Notes: generated from the sequence alone by a model not told the origin. A stretch of 37,985 bases of DNA from CAZFCK01 sp964517355 (GCA_964517355.1 CAZFCK010000014.1:1-37985); one strand, 5' to 3'. Positions 14,841 to 23,606 are shown, counted from the first letter of the stretch. Numbers and translations are program-made.

Positions 14841-15824
14841 TCAGCCGATGATGTTCCAGCCCAGGGCCTTGTCCACGGCCTTGAAGCCCGCGAAGAACAG
14901 AACGCCGATAACCATGTAGCGGATCACCTTGGGTTTGGCCACCGCCAGCAGGCGTACGCCGACAAAGGAACCGAACATCAGGCCGATGATCGAGGGAATG
15001 GCCATCAGCGGGATGACGCAGCCCTGGTTCAGATAGACCCAGGCCGCCGAGGTGTCGGTGATGGAAAGCAGGAACTTGCTGGTGGCCACGGAAACCTTCA
15101 GGGGCACGCCCATGAGCAGGTTCAACACCGGCACGTTGGCCCAGCCGGCGCCCAAACCGAACATGCCCGCCATCAGGCCGATGATTATGAAGAGCAGCAG
15201 GCCGCCCAGGGTGCGGTGCGTTTTCCAGGGGATGTCGTCGCCGGTGGAGGAATCGTGATATATGCCTTGCAGTCCGAGCGCCAGGCCAATGGCGTCCTGC
15301 TTTTTCACCACGGGACGTTCGGTGTTTTTGGAGAGCAAAAGCAGCACCGCGATGCCGACGATGGTGAAGCCCAGGGCGCCCTGAACAATGGCCGGATTCA
15401 ATTTGGAAAGATACAGTCCCAGCATTGCGCCCACAATGGAGCACGACGACGCTATGAGCGCCACAGGCAACGCCAGCCGCAGGCTGGCCATGTTACGTTT
15501 CAACAGCCCCGGCCCCGCGGCGAGCGCTCCTGCCAGGGCGACCATGAGCCCGGCGCCGCGCACGAAGTCGATATGAAACGGAAAAAAGCCGCTGACAAGC
15601 GGAACGTACAGCACACCGCCGCCAACGCCGGCCAAAACAGCCACTATTCCCAGGATAAAGCAGAAGACCAACAACACCAGGGGCCAGAACCACCAGGGTT
15701 TGTCACTGGGAACCGGAGTGGCGCCCGCAGCCTCAGCCGCGGCCCACACAGGCGAGGTGAAAAAGACCACCCCCAGCGTCAGCCACAGGCCGAACAATCG
15801 ACGCACTACTACATTATGCAACAT
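14841..15824 (-). CDS. TauE/SafE-family sulfite/sulfonate exporter
   Basis: This 327-residue permease has an N-terminal signal-like segment ending near AWAAAEAA, then about eight transmembrane helices. The two family repeats are visible: LAGVGGGVLYVPL near 65-77 and FGLGAGWANVPVLNLLMGVP near 225-244, each with a glycine-rich re-entrant motif followed by a proline. Family members export sulfite, sulfoacetate or other small oxyanions. In a sulfate reducer, export of sulfite or a sulfonate is plausible, but the substrate is not readable. GAGGGG lies five bases before the ATG. A TTGACA box upstream (15961-15966) suggests its own promoter. Confidence 0.88.
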   Translation of the reverse strand: MLHNVVVRRLFGLWLTLGVVFFTSPVWAAAEAAGATPVPSDKPWWFWPLVLLVFCFILGIVAVLAGVGGGVLYVPLVSGFFPFHIDFVRGAGLMVALAGALAAGPGLLKRNMASLRLALPVALIASSCSIVGAMLGLYLSKLNPAIVQGALGFTIVGIAVLLLLSKNTERPVVKKQDAIGLALGLQGIYHDSSTGDDIPWKTHRTLGGLLLFIIIGLMAGMFGLGAGWANVPVLNLLMGVPLKVSVATSKFLLSITDTSAAWVYLNQGCVIPLMAIPSIIGLMFGSFVGVRLLAVAKPKVIRYMVIGVLFFAGFKAVDKALGWNIIG

Positions 15825-15937
15825 AAGTACCCCTCACAATAGATAAATAGGACTTTGCGATACGGGAGGCACGGCACTCCTCCCATTCCAAAAGCGCGCA
15901 CTGCACCCTCACAATGCTCTGCGCGAGTCGTAAAAAA

Positions 15938-15966
15938 TGGCTAAGTGAATGTGAAAAAGATGTCAA
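15938..15966 (-). promoter_or_regulatory. Candidate promoter of the TauE operon
   Basis: On the minus strand a perfect TTGACA (15966-15961) is followed after 17 bases by TAGCCA (15943-15938), a weak -10. The predicted leader is about 110 bases and holds a GGGAGG/CCTCCC hairpin at 15864-15884. Confidence 0.45.
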
Positions 15967-16002
15967 CCAAAAGAAGATGGACAAAAATATACTAAATTAG
16001 AA

Positions 16003-16069
16003 GTGTTGCCGCACCATAGCCGCATCGGCCCGCGGCCGGAAAACATAGGCGTCTGGAGCGCGGCAACAC
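16003..16069. repeat. Long inverted repeat downstream of trpA
   Basis: GTGTTGCCGC (16003-16012) and GCGGCAACAC (16060-16069) are perfect 10-base arms around a 47-base GC-rich core that has its own CGGCC/GGCCG dyad. It lies between trpA and the TauE promoter, in the right place to end the trp transcript. The tail on the minus strand is AT-rich but not a clean T-run. Confidence 0.55.
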
Positions 16070-16104
16070 CTCTATGTCGGACGTATGCCGCATGTCACCA
16101 AAAT

Positions 16105-16872
16105 TCAACGCCAACGCGCCATAAATCCCGCCGCGTCCCCGCCGTCGCGGATATGGCGTATCAGCGCGCTGCCGAAGACCACGGCGTCGACGAGGTCGCC
16201 GAAGGCCGCCAGCTGATCGGGGGATTTGATGCCGAAGCCGAGAGCGAGAGGTTGTGTAAAACTTTCACGAGCTTCCTGCAGTTTGCGCAGCACTTCCGCG
16301 GGGAGGGCGTCGCGCTCTCCGGTGGTGCCGAGCACGGAAACGACGTAGACAAAGCCGCTGGAGACCTGCGCATATTCCAGCATGCGTTCTTTGCTCGTGT
16401 TCAGACCGATAAGATTGACCAGGGCCAGCCCCTTGGCCTCCAGAGCCCGGCGCAAGGGCTGGGATTCCTCGAGGGGCACGTCCGGCGCGATCAACCCGGA
16501 AACCCCGGCCAGCTCCATATCTTCCGCCAGACGGGACAGCCCGTATTGGTAAAAGGGATTCATGTAGCCCATCAGGACCAGGGCGGCCCGGAATTGCCCC
16601 TTGCGCTCCTTGAGTCCTTGCAAAATCCAGGCGAGCGTCACGCCGCGCTCCACGCATTCCAGGGAGGCCTGCTCGACCACGGGCCCGTCGGCCACGGGGT
16701 CGGAGAAAGGAACGCCTATTTCGATGATGTCCGCGCCGCAAGCGTCAAGGCTCGCCAATTCGTCCCAAAAGCGTTTCTCATCCGGGTAACCGCCGGGGAG
16801 GAACGGGATAAGGGCCTTGCGGCCCGCCGCATTGGCTTCACGAATGCACCGGGTCAGTTTCTCGCCGCTCAT
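16105..16872 (-). CDS. trpA: Tryptophan synthase alpha subunit
   Basis: This 255-residue TIM-barrel protein cleaves indole-3-glycerol phosphate to indole and glyceraldehyde 3-phosphate, and channels indole to TrpB. The catalytic acids are Glu51 and Asp62 in IEIGVPFSDPVADGP, matching Salmonella Glu49 and Asp60. The phosphate-binding end GFGIKSP and FGSAL is present. The loop-6 motif reads SVLGTTGER rather than SRxGVTG, a form that also occurs in Gram-positive enzymes. The ATG overlaps the trpB stop (ATGA). It is the last gene of the aromatic supra-operon and is followed by a long inverted repeat. Confidence 0.97.
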   Translation of the reverse strand: MSGEKLTRCIREANAAGRKALIPFLPGGYPDEKRFWDELASLDACGADIIEIGVPFSDPVADGPVVEQASLECVERGVTLAWILQGLKERKGQFRAALVLMGYMNPFYQYGLSRLAEDMELAGVSGLIAPDVPLEESQPLRRALEAKGLALVNLIGLNTSKERMLEYAQVSSGFVYVVSVLGTTGERDALPAEVLRKLQEARESFTQPLALGFGIKSPDQLAAFGDLVDAVVFGSALIRHIRDGGDAAGFMARWR

Positions 16873-18065
16873 TGCGCGTCTCCTTTCGGCATAATCGCCT
16901 CCATGCCGTATTCTTCCACAATGTCCATGTCTTTATCGCCGCGGCCGGACAAATTCACCACGACGACGCTGCCCGCCTCGATGCGCTCCCTGTTGTCCAG
17001 GACCCAGGCCAGGGCGTGGCTGCTTTCAAGGGCCGGGATGATGCCTTCGTTGCGGCACAGGGTGCCGAAGGCGCGCAGGGCCTGGGCGTCGTTGACGGTA
17101 TCGTAGACGGCCCTGCCGCTCTGCGCCAGAAAGGCGTGTTCCGGCCCCACGCCGGGGTAATCCAGCCCGGCGGCCACCGAATGGGAAGGAAGGATCTGTC
17201 CGTCTTCGGTCTGCAGGAGCAAGGTTCTCGCGCCGTGCAGCATGCCGGGGCTGCCCTTGGCGATGGGCGCGGAGTTGTAGCAGCCCGGTTCGCCGCTGCC
17301 CGCGGCCTCCACGCCGATGAGCCGCACCTCCTTATCCTCCACAAAGGGATGGAAAATGCCGATGGCGTTGGAACCGCCCCCCACGCAAGCCACTACGTAG
17401 TCCGGCAGCCGTCCGATCTGTCCCAGGCTTTGCTTTCTGGTTTCGCGGCCCACAACGGCCTGCAAGTCGCGCACGAGTTCGGGAAACGGATGGGCGCCGG
17501 CCACGGAGCCCAGGCAGTAATGGGTGGTGCGCTGCTCGGCTATCCAATAGCGCAGGGCCGCGTTGATGGCGTCCTTAAGGGTTTTGGTGCCGCTTTGCAC
17601 CGGCACCACGCGCGCGCCGAGCAATTCCATGCGCCGCACGTTGTGGGACTGGCGCGCGACATCCACCGCGCCCATAAAGACAACGCACTCCAGGCCGAGC
17701 ATGGCCGCCGCCGTGGCCGAGGCCACGCCGTGCTGTCCCGCGCCCGTTTCGGCCATGAGCACCTTTTTCCCCATATACCGGGTCAAAAGCCCCTGACCGA
17801 TGGTGTTGTTGATTTTATGCGCGCCGGTATGGTTCAGGTCCTCGCGCTTGAGATAGAGTTCGAAGCCCAGCTTTTTCGACAAGTTGGGGCATCTATACAG
17901 CGGACTCGGGCGGCCCACGAAATCCCTGAGCACCAGCCCCAGTTCTTCCTGAAAAGCCGGGCTGGGCAGGATTTCCCGCATGGCCCTTTCAAGTTCCATA
18001 AGCGGCGGCATCAGCAGCTCGGGCACAAACATGCCGCCGTATTCACCAAAATAACCTCGTTGCAT
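16869..18065 (-). CDS. trpB: Tryptophan synthase beta subunit
   Basis: This 398-residue PLP enzyme joins indole and serine to tryptophan. Lys84 in HTGAHKINNT is the Schiff-base lysine and CVGGGSNAIG binds the phosphate. It is the TrpB1 type that pairs with TrpA. The start at 18065 (MQRGYFGEYGG) is chosen because AGGAGA lies six bases upstream and the family starts there; an in-frame ATG at 18101 lacks a ribosome site. The 281-base gap to trpF holds repeat elements, so trpBA may be expressed partly apart from trpEGDCF, although no clear promoter is visible in the gap. Confidence 0.97.
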   Translation of the reverse strand: MQRGYFGEYGGMFVPELLMPPLMELERAMREILPSPAFQEELGLVLRDFVGRPSPLYRCPNLSKKLGFELYLKREDLNHTGAHKINNTIGQGLLTRYMGKKVLMAETGAGQHGVASATAAAMLGLECVVFMGAVDVARQSHNVRRMELLGARVVPVQSGTKTLKDAINAALRYWIAEQRTTHYCLGSVAGAHPFPELVRDLQAVVGRETRKQSLGQIGRLPDYVVACVGGGSNAIGIFHPFVEDKEVRLIGVEAAGSGEPGCYNSAPIAKGSPGMLHGARTLLLQTEDGQILPSHSVAAGLDYPGVGPEHAFLAQSGRAVYDTVNDAQALRAFGTLCRNEGIIPALESSHALAWVLDNRERIEAGSVVVVNLSGRGDKDMDIVEEYGMEAIMPKGDAQ

Positions 18066-18153
18066 CGATGTTCTCCTGTAAGAAAAGCCCTGGCGGGCCA
18101 TTGCTTTTGTTCCGTTGTTGCGCGGTGTTAGAGCAATGTAACGTTAAATGACA

Positions 18154-18235
18154 TATTCTGGGGCTCCGCCCCAAACCCCGCCAGGGGGGTACGCCCCCCT
18201 GGACCCGCGAATATCATGTATGGAAATGTAACTCT
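18154..18235 (-). repeat. Double-hairpin repeat, family C, copy 1
   Basis: It has two dyads, GGGGC/GCCCC near 18160-18172 and CCAGGGGGG/CCCCCCTGG near 18181-18202, and flanks that match 23939-24018 (for example the shared GGACCCGCG and TGTAACT). The layout is the same as family A: a GTCCAGGGG hairpin, then a short GC hairpin, both reading away from a minus-strand gene. It lies between trpF and trpB. Confidence 0.7.
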
Positions 18236-18260
18236 GTCAAAAAAACTCTACAAAATAAAA

Positions 18261-18350
18261 AGGTTTGGAGATTCTTAAGAACCTTTTTCAAAAGGTTCTT
18301 AAGCCGCCGGAGGCATTCCTGCGATCAGCCGGAGGCATTCCCGCGATCAG
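18261..18350. terminator. Palindromic 3'-end element, family B, copy 2, with 22-base tandem duplication
   Basis: The 14-base perfect inverted repeat CTTAAGAACCTTTT/AAAAGGTTCTTAAG (18274-18303) repeats the element at 132-190. Next to it a 22-base unit starting CCGGAGGCATTC occurs twice in tandem (18307-18328 and 18329-18350, one mismatch). The second unit includes the trpF stop codon, so the duplication copied the very end of trpF. Confidence 0.7.
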
Positions 18351-18988
18351 CGCACGCCGGCGAGACGCCGCAGCGCATCCTTTATCTTTTCATGATCCTT
18401 GACGCCCGGCGCGCTCTCCACTCCGGAGTTGAGATCAACGCCGCAGGGATCGCAGGCGCGCACCATATCCATAATATTGTCCGGTCCCAGCCCTCCGGCC
18501 AAAAACCAGGGCCTGGGGCTGCGCAGTCCCGCGAGAAGGGAAACGTCCAGGGTCTTGCCGTGGCCGCCGGACGCGGTGCCCGCGTCCAACAGAAAAAACC
18601 GGCAGCACGCGGCATATCCCTCCAAATCCCTTTCCAAAGCTCCCGCGTCAGGATAGCGCTCGGGCCAAAAAACCCGCATCACGCGCTGCCTGCCCACGGC
18701 GTTGCAAAAGGCCCGGTCCTGGTCGCCGTGCAGCTGGGCCAGATGCAGCCCGGCCAGTTCCATGACGCGCAGCACCTCGTCCGCGCTCTGCCGCACAAAA
18801 ACCCCCACACGCATGGCCTTGCCCGTGTCTATGTCCGCCGCGCGTTCGGGCGTCACGCACCGGGGGCTGGACGGATGGAAGATGAACCCGGCCAAGGGGC
18901 TTTCCACCATGGAGCAGAAAAACGCATCCTCCGGGCGCGTCAGACCGCAAATCTTGATCATGAGGGGGTGCGTGCAGCTCGGGTTCAT
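18347..18988 (-). CDS. trpF: Phosphoribosylanthranilate isomerase
   Basis: This 213-residue TIM barrel catalyses the Amadori rearrangement of N-(5'-phosphoribosyl)anthranilate to CdRP. IKICGLTRPED carries the catalytic cysteine, and VDLNSGVE carries the aspartate near the C-terminus. The start at 18988 is set by GGAGAGG four to five bases upstream and by a four-base overlap with trpC; upstream in-frame codons are out-of-frame trpC. It begins MNPSCTHPLM, so a second methionine nine codons in is possible. Its last bases are part of a 22-base tandem duplication that extends beyond the stop. Confidence 0.95.
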   Translation of the reverse strand: MNPSCTHPLMIKICGLTRPEDAFFCSMVESPLAGFIFHPSSPRCVTPERAADIDTGKAMRVGVFVRQSADEVLRVMELAGLHLAQLHGDQDRAFCNAVGRQRVMRVFWPERYPDAGALERDLEGYAACCRFFLLDAGTASGGHGKTLDVSLLAGLRSPRPWFLAGGLGPDNIMDMVRACDPCGVDLNSGVESAPGVKDHEKIKDALRRLAGVR

Positions 18989-19770
18989 ACGTCCTCTCCC
19001 GTGCGTAAAGCGTGCAGTGCGCGCCCCGGATGGGGCGCGCTCATCAGAGACGTGCCCACCAGTACGGCGTCGAAACCCAATTCCCCCATGGCGGCAAGCT
19101 CCTGATGCCGGAAAATGCCGCTGGCGCTGATCCAGATCTCGTTGGACTTTTTGGAAGCGATCAACCGGCCGGAAGTGGCGAGATCGGTCTGCAGGGTGTC
19201 CAGATCGCGGTTGTTGATCTGGATGATGCGCGCGCCCGCGCTCTGGGCGCGTTCCACATCCGCCGCGTCGAAGGCCTCCACCACGGCGTCCAGGCCGAAC
19301 GCCGCGCACAGGCCCAGCATCTCCTCCAGCGCCGCGGCCTCGAGCATGCGCACGATGAGCAGGAGCGCCGAGGCGGGCGTGGCCGCGGTCTGGCGCACCT
19401 GCAAGGGATGCAGGATGAAATCCTTGCGCAACAGGGGCAGCCCCGCCCCTTGCATGCGGTCCAGATAGGCCAGCTCGCCCTGAAAATGATCCCGTTCCGT
19501 GAGCACGGAGATGGCGGCCGCGCCGTTGGCCGCATAGGCGGCGGCCACGTCCTCCGGACCGTAAACCTCGTTGATCACGCCCCTGGATGGCGAGGCGCGT
19601 TTGTATTCCGCGATAACGGCGACCCCCCGGGCGCGGAGCGCGCCGGCGAAGGAGGGACGCGCTCCTTCATGGGGCGACGGCATGCGGCCCGTGGCGTGCA
19701 GCATCTGCAAGGCCTCGATCTCGGGCTGCTTGGCCACTCTGAACCGCTCCAACATGCTGACGGCCCCCAT
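18985..19770 (-). CDS. trpC: Indole-3-glycerol phosphate synthase
   Basis: This 261-residue TIM barrel converts CdRP to indole-3-glycerol phosphate. Family motifs run in order: AEYKRASPSRG (Lys57), LLRKDFI, VVEAFD, IQINNRDL and the phosphate-binding ISASGI and LVGTSLM. It is monofunctional and separate from trpF, unlike the E. coli fusion. The ATG directly follows the trpD stop (TAAATG), and AAGGGGG lies five bases upstream within trpD. It overlaps trpF by four bases. Confidence 0.96.
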   Translation of the reverse strand: MGAVSMLERFRVAKQPEIEALQMLHATGRMPSPHEGARPSFAGALRARGVAVIAEYKRASPSRGVINEVYGPEDVAAAYAANGAAAISVLTERDHFQGELAYLDRMQGAGLPLLRKDFILHPLQVRQTAATPASALLLIVRMLEAAALEEMLGLCAAFGLDAVVEAFDAADVERAQSAGARIIQINNRDLDTLQTDLATSGRLIASKKSNEIWISASGIFRHQELAAMGELGFDAVLVGTSLMSAPHPGRALHALRTGEDV

Positions 19771-20781
19771 TTACGCCCCCTTCGGCGGCACGGCCCGCAA
19801 GCCCGCGCCCTGTTCCAATGCCGCGCGCGCGCGTTCCACGGATTCGCGCATCGACACCCCGTCCTCCAACAGATGCACCGCGACGGCCACATTGAGGGCC
19901 AGCATGTCGCGCATGGCCTGCGGACCTTTGCCGGCGAGCAGCTCGCGCAACACGTCCAGGGCCTGGTCCTTGTCCCGCACGGCGACATCATCCGGATTAC
20001 TGCGCGCAAATCCCAGCTCCTGCGGATCCAGCTCGGATGCCGCGACGGCATCCGCGCTCACCCAGACCACCTGGTTCGGGCCAAAGGGCGTCAGCTCGTC
20101 AAAGCCCCCGGCGCCATGCACCACGGCCGCCTTTTCTATGCCCCCCATCTGCAACACCTCGGCCATGGTGCGCATGATCTCGGGACGCGCCACACCAAGC
20201 AATTGATGCGTGGGGCGCGCGGGGTTCAGCAACGGGCCCAGCAGATTGAAAAGCGTGCGGATGCCCAAATCCTTGCGCACGGGCATGATGTGTTTGAACG
20301 CGGGATGGAAATAGGGGGCGAACAGGAAGACGAAATTCCGCTGCTCCAGCTCGCGGCGTATTTCCTCAGGCTCCGTAAGCATGGGCAGCCCGAGTCCCTC
20401 TACGGCGTCCGCGCTGCCGGACGTGCTGGAGACCGCGCGGTTCCCGTGCTTCGTCACCTGATACCCCATGCCCGCCAACACCAGGGCCGTGGCCGTGGAA
20501 CAATTGAAACTGTGGCGGTTGTCCCCCCCGGTGCCCACGGGGTCGATGCGTTTGCGCGTGAGCCCCTGGACCAGGCGCGCCCTGGCCAACGCCGCGCGTA
20601 CGGCCGCGGCCATTTCCGCCGCTGTCTCGCCCTTGGCGCGCAGCCCCATGAGAAAGGCTCCGGCCTGTCCCGGCGTCAACTCGCCGTCCATGAGCAGCTC
20701 GAACCCCTGTTCCGCGCTCGCAGCGTCCAGGTCCAGCCCCTGGGCCAGGGTTTCCAGAATGTTTTTGACAATACGCTCCAT
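19771..20781 (-). CDS. trpD: Anthranilate phosphoribosyltransferase
   Basis: This 336-residue enzyme transfers phosphoribose from PRPP to anthranilate. It has the helical N-terminal domain followed by VGTGGDNRHSFNCST (PRPP binding) and KHGNRAVSSTSGSADAVEGLG, split here by the KHGNR anthranilate loop, both as in the family. It is not fused to trpG, unlike in enterobacteria. The ribosome site is GAGAGGAGG, about eight bases before the ATG. The gap from trpG is 28 bases. Confidence 0.97.
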   Translation of the reverse strand: MERIVKNILETLAQGLDLDAASAEQGFELLMDGELTPGQAGAFLMGLRAKGETAAEMAAAVRAALARARLVQGLTRKRIDPVGTGGDNRHSFNCSTATALVLAGMGYQVTKHGNRAVSSTSGSADAVEGLGLPMLTEPEEIRRELEQRNFVFLFAPYFHPAFKHIMPVRKDLGIRTLFNLLGPLLNPARPTHQLLGVARPEIMRTMAEVLQMGGIEKAAVVHGAGGFDELTPFGPNQVVWVSADAVAASELDPQELGFARSNPDDVAVRDKDQALDVLRELLAGKGPQAMRDMLALNVAVAVHLLEDGVSMRESVERARAALEQGAGLRAVPPKGA

Positions 20782-20809
20782 AATCTTGGCCTCCTCTCCG
20801 ATTCCGTCT

Positions 20810-21382
20810 TCAGATCAGGCTGTTGGGGAAATTCTCCAGAACCTCGAGCCCCAGTGGCGTGAGCACGGATTCCGGGTGAAACTGCAATCCCGCCCACGGC
20901 CTGTCCGTGTATTGCAGGCCCATGACCTCGTCCTGATCCGTGCGCGCGGTGACGCGCAGCGTGCCGGGCTGTTCTTCGGCGCGCACCAGCAGGGAATGGT
21001 AGCGCCCCACTTCAAAGGGATTCGGCAATCCCTTGAACATGCCCTGCCCGTCGTGGGTGATCATGGACGTTTTGCCGTGCATGATGCGCGGCCCCACGTC
21101 CACGGTGGCGCCTGCATGATAGCCCAGGATCTGGTGTCCGAGGCATACGCCCAGCACCGGGACATCCTTGGGCAGCAGTTCCAGGAACTTGCCGCACAGG
21201 CCCGCGTTGCGCGGGTGGCTCGGGCCCGGGGAAATGCAGACCATCTTCAGTTTCGGGCTTTGGGCCAGGTCCAGAAGCTCCGGCCTGTCGTTGCGCAGCA
21301 CGTCGGGCACCTGGCCGAGCTTGTAAAAGGCCTGCACCAGGTTGAAGGTGAAGGAATCAAAGTTATCAATCAGCAAAAACAT
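20810..21382 (-). CDS. trpG: Anthranilate synthase component II, glutamine amidotransferase
   Basis: This 190-residue class I amidotransferase supplies ammonia from glutamine to TrpE. The catalytic triad is visible: Cys80 in GVCLGHQ, His169 and Glu171 in QFHPESVLT. MFLLIDNFDSFTFN is the standard N-terminus, and a GGAGG ribosome site five bases upstream fixes the start. The gene overlaps trpE by 17 bases. It could also serve p-aminobenzoate synthesis, as no separate pabA is seen here. Confidence 0.97.
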   Translation of the reverse strand: MFLLIDNFDSFTFNLVQAFYKLGQVPDVLRNDRPELLDLAQSPKLKMVCISPGPSHPRNAGLCGKFLELLPKDVPVLGVCLGHQILGYHAGATVDVGPRIMHGKTSMITHDGQGMFKGLPNPFEVGRYHSLLVRAEEQPGTLRVTARTDQDEVMGLQYTDRPWAGLQFHPESVLTPLGLEVLENFPNSLI

Positions 21383-22781
21383 CGCCGCCTCCTTTGGCCG
21401 CAAGAATTTCGCCAAGCACACGCGCCTTGTTGCAACATTCTTCCCATTCCTTTTCCGGCACGGAGTCATAGACAATGCCCGCCCCGGCCTGCCAATGCAC
21501 CATGCCGTCGCGCACCCACAGGGAGCGGATGGTGATGCCGGTGTCCATATCCACGCGCCCCGCGTCCAGGCCGATCCAACCGATGGCGCCGGCGTAGGGT
21601 CCGCGGGAAAGGCCTTCGAGTTCCGCGATGAGCTCCATGGCGCGGACCTTGGGCGCTCCGCTCACCGTGCCCGCGGGAAACGCCGAGGCCAGCACGTCCA
21701 GGGCGTCCAACCCTTCGGCAAGCTGCGCCTTGACATAACTGGTTATGTGCATGACGTGGGAAAAGCGCTCCACCTCCATGAATTTCTCCACCTCCACGGA
21801 GCCGGGCACGGCGATGCGTCCCAAATCGTTGCGCCCCAAATCAACGAGCATCACATGCTCGGCGCGCTCTTTGGGATCCTCGAGCAGTTCCTTGGCCAAG
21901 CGGTCGTCCTCAACGCCGCCCTTGCCCCTGGGGCGCGTGCCGGCAATGGGACAGGTGGTCAACTCGCTGTCCGTACAGCGAACCAGAAGTTCCGGCGAAG
22001 AGCCCATGAGCGTCATCTTGGGCAACCGCAGGAAAAACATGTAGGGCGAGGGATTCACCTGACGCAGACGGCGGTACAAGACAAACGGTTCGCCGGAGAA
22101 CGGCGCCTGAAAGCGGGTGGAGAGCACCACCTGGATGGCCTCGCCCTGGCGGATGAGATCCTTGGCGCGTTCAACGCCTTTTTTGTAGGCCACCTCTTCG
22201 GGCATGTTCATCACGGAACCGCACACCGGCGGGTCCACCGGCCTGCTCAGGGCGGAAAAATCCATCTCAGCCTTGGCGCCCTGCACCAGGGAGAGCAGGC
22301 ACAGCCTGTGGAAGAGATGGTCAAAAAGCGCCACCTGGCCGGGCAGGACCAGGCACGATTCGCTCTGGTCCGCGGGCAGCAGCGGCGCCAGCTTGGGTTC
22401 AAAGGAACCAGCCAGACCATAGCCGAAATACCCGTACAATCCCCGCGTGATGGGCGGCAAATCCTCAAACCCCTCCGGGGGTTCGATCTGCAGATGCCGC
22501 GTCACCGCGCGCAGGCCTTCCACGTACTCCATGCCCGAAAAGCTTTTCAGGGGATCCAGGCGCTCGTCGCGGGAAGCCACCTCCAGCTTGCCGTTTTTGC
22601 AGGAGAGCCGGAGCCTGTAATTCCAGGCAATGATGCTGTAACGTCCCAAGCGGCCGTCAACCTCCGCGCTTTCCAACAATATGCCCTGCCTGCTCCCCAC
22701 CAATCCCAGATAGAGGCTTATGGGCGTCTGGATATCCGCAGGGGACCATTTGCCGCTTTGCTGCAAAACAATAGTCTTCAT
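21366..22781 (-). CDS. trpE: Anthranilate synthase component I
   Basis: This 471-residue chorismate-utilising enzyme makes anthranilate with TrpG. The feedback motif LLES is at residues 35-38, so inhibition by tryptophan is expected. The catalytic core is complete: IQVVLSTRF, AGTRPRGK, DLGRNDLGRI, SGAPKVRAMELI and GAGIVYDS. The ATG at 22781 is chosen over a TTG two codons earlier because AAGGAGA is nine bases away from the ATG and too close to the TTG. It is preceded by tyrA with a 42-base gap. Confidence 0.97.
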   Translation of the reverse strand: MKTIVLQQSGKWSPADIQTPISLYLGLVGSRQGILLESAEVDGRLGRYSIIAWNYRLRLSCKNGKLEVASRDERLDPLKSFSGMEYVEGLRAVTRHLQIEPPEGFEDLPPITRGLYGYFGYGLAGSFEPKLAPLLPADQSESCLVLPGQVALFDHLFHRLCLLSLVQGAKAEMDFSALSRPVDPPVCGSVMNMPEEVAYKKGVERAKDLIRQGEAIQVVLSTRFQAPFSGEPFVLYRRLRQVNPSPYMFFLRLPKMTLMGSSPELLVRCTDSELTTCPIAGTRPRGKGGVEDDRLAKELLEDPKERAEHVMLVDLGRNDLGRIAVPGSVEVEKFMEVERFSHVMHITSYVKAQLAEGLDALDVLASAFPAGTVSGAPKVRAMELIAELEGLSRGPYAGAIGWIGLDAGRVDMDTGITIRSLWVRDGMVHWQAGAGIVYDSVPEKEWEECCNKARVLGEILAAKGGGDVFAD

Positions 22782-22823
22782 GTTCAAGGCTCTCCTTGCT
22801 TCGCCGTCATGGCGCGATAAGGG

Positions 22824-23606
22824 TCATTTTCCGTGCTTTTCATCGTCAGCTTCCTCGGACCACCACCACTGGGCGCGGTGCACGAGCAAATCCACGTCGC
22901 CCCCGGCGGCGATATGCAGAAAATTGCGGAAATGCCGTACCGCGTCCTGTCCGAAAGGGTTGGTCTCAAACAGCGTGGTAAACAGTTCGGCGTCGGTGGT
23001 GAGCATCTTTTCCGCGGAATCCAGCCGCCGGTGAAACGAAGGAGTCAGATAGCGGCTTATGCCTTCCTGCCGGGCCAGGGCCGCCAAATAAGAAACCGTG
23101 GTCACGAAATTCAATCCCTGAATCATGGCCACGGCCCTGTCGTGCTCTTCCGGCGAGGAAAGAAAGGGCGCGAAACCCAAACGCCGCATGAACTCTTGCA
23201 CCTCGTCGCAGGCCTCGCGGTCCTCGGCGTTTGCGGCGCGCCCCGGCATCACGGCGACCCTGGCCTCTTCAGGAGGTTCGGGACCGAACAGGGGGTGCGT
23301 GCCCACCACGGGCCCGGCGTAGGCCGCCAGCATCCCGGCCATGGGCACGATCTTCACCGAGGCGAGATCCGCCAGAATCTGCGGGGGGCGCATAAGCTCT
23401 GCGCAACGCGCGGCGACTTCCTCCACGGCGGGCACGGGCACGGCCAGCAGCACCAGATCGACTTGAGGCACGGCTCCACGCAAGGCCGCACCGGTCAGGG
23501 GACGATCCAGGTCCAGCACCGTGAGTCCGGCCTCGCGGCAGCGCGCCGCGAACAACGCGCCCATCTGCCCCTTGCCTCCCACCACCAGCACGCTCTCGAT
23601 GCTCAT
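22824..23606 (-). CDS. tyrA: Prephenate dehydrogenase
   Basis: This 260-residue monofunctional enzyme oxidatively decarboxylates prephenate to 4-hydroxyphenylpyruvate for tyrosine. The Rossmann fingerprint is GGKGQMG (10-16), followed by ADLASVK and THPLFGP with catalytic His104. It resembles the dehydrogenase half of the E. coli T-protein (GGxGxMG, HPMFGP) rather than the longer Bacillus type, but without a chorismate mutase domain; that activity is in PheA here. No ACT domain is present, so feedback control by tyrosine is not obvious. The C-terminus is charged and ends in WWWSEEADDEKHGK. The ribosome site is weak (GGGAGTGG). Confidence 0.92.
   Translation of the reverse strand: MSIESVLVVGGKGQMGALFAARCREAGLTVLDLDRPLTGAALRGAVPQVDLVLLAVPVPAVEEVAARCAELMRPPQILADLASVKIVPMAGMLAAYAGPVVGTHPLFGPEPPEEARVAVMPGRAANAEDREACDEVQEFMRRLGFAPFLSSPEEHDRAVAMIQGLNFVTTVSYLAALARQEGISRYLTPSFHRRLDSAEKMLTTDAELFTTLFETNPFGQDAVRHFRNFLHIAAGGDVDLLVHRAQWWWSEEADDEKHGK

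Noticed and set aside
16105..16872. TrpA loop motif SVLGTTG instead of SRxGVTG as a sign of lost function
   Set aside because: A non-arginine residue at this position is also found in Gram-positive TrpA, and both catalytic acids are present.
19012..20862. Open frame of 616 codons on the plus strand opposite trpC and trpD
   Set aside because: Antisense shadow caused by high third-position GC; trpC and trpD motifs are certain on the other strand.
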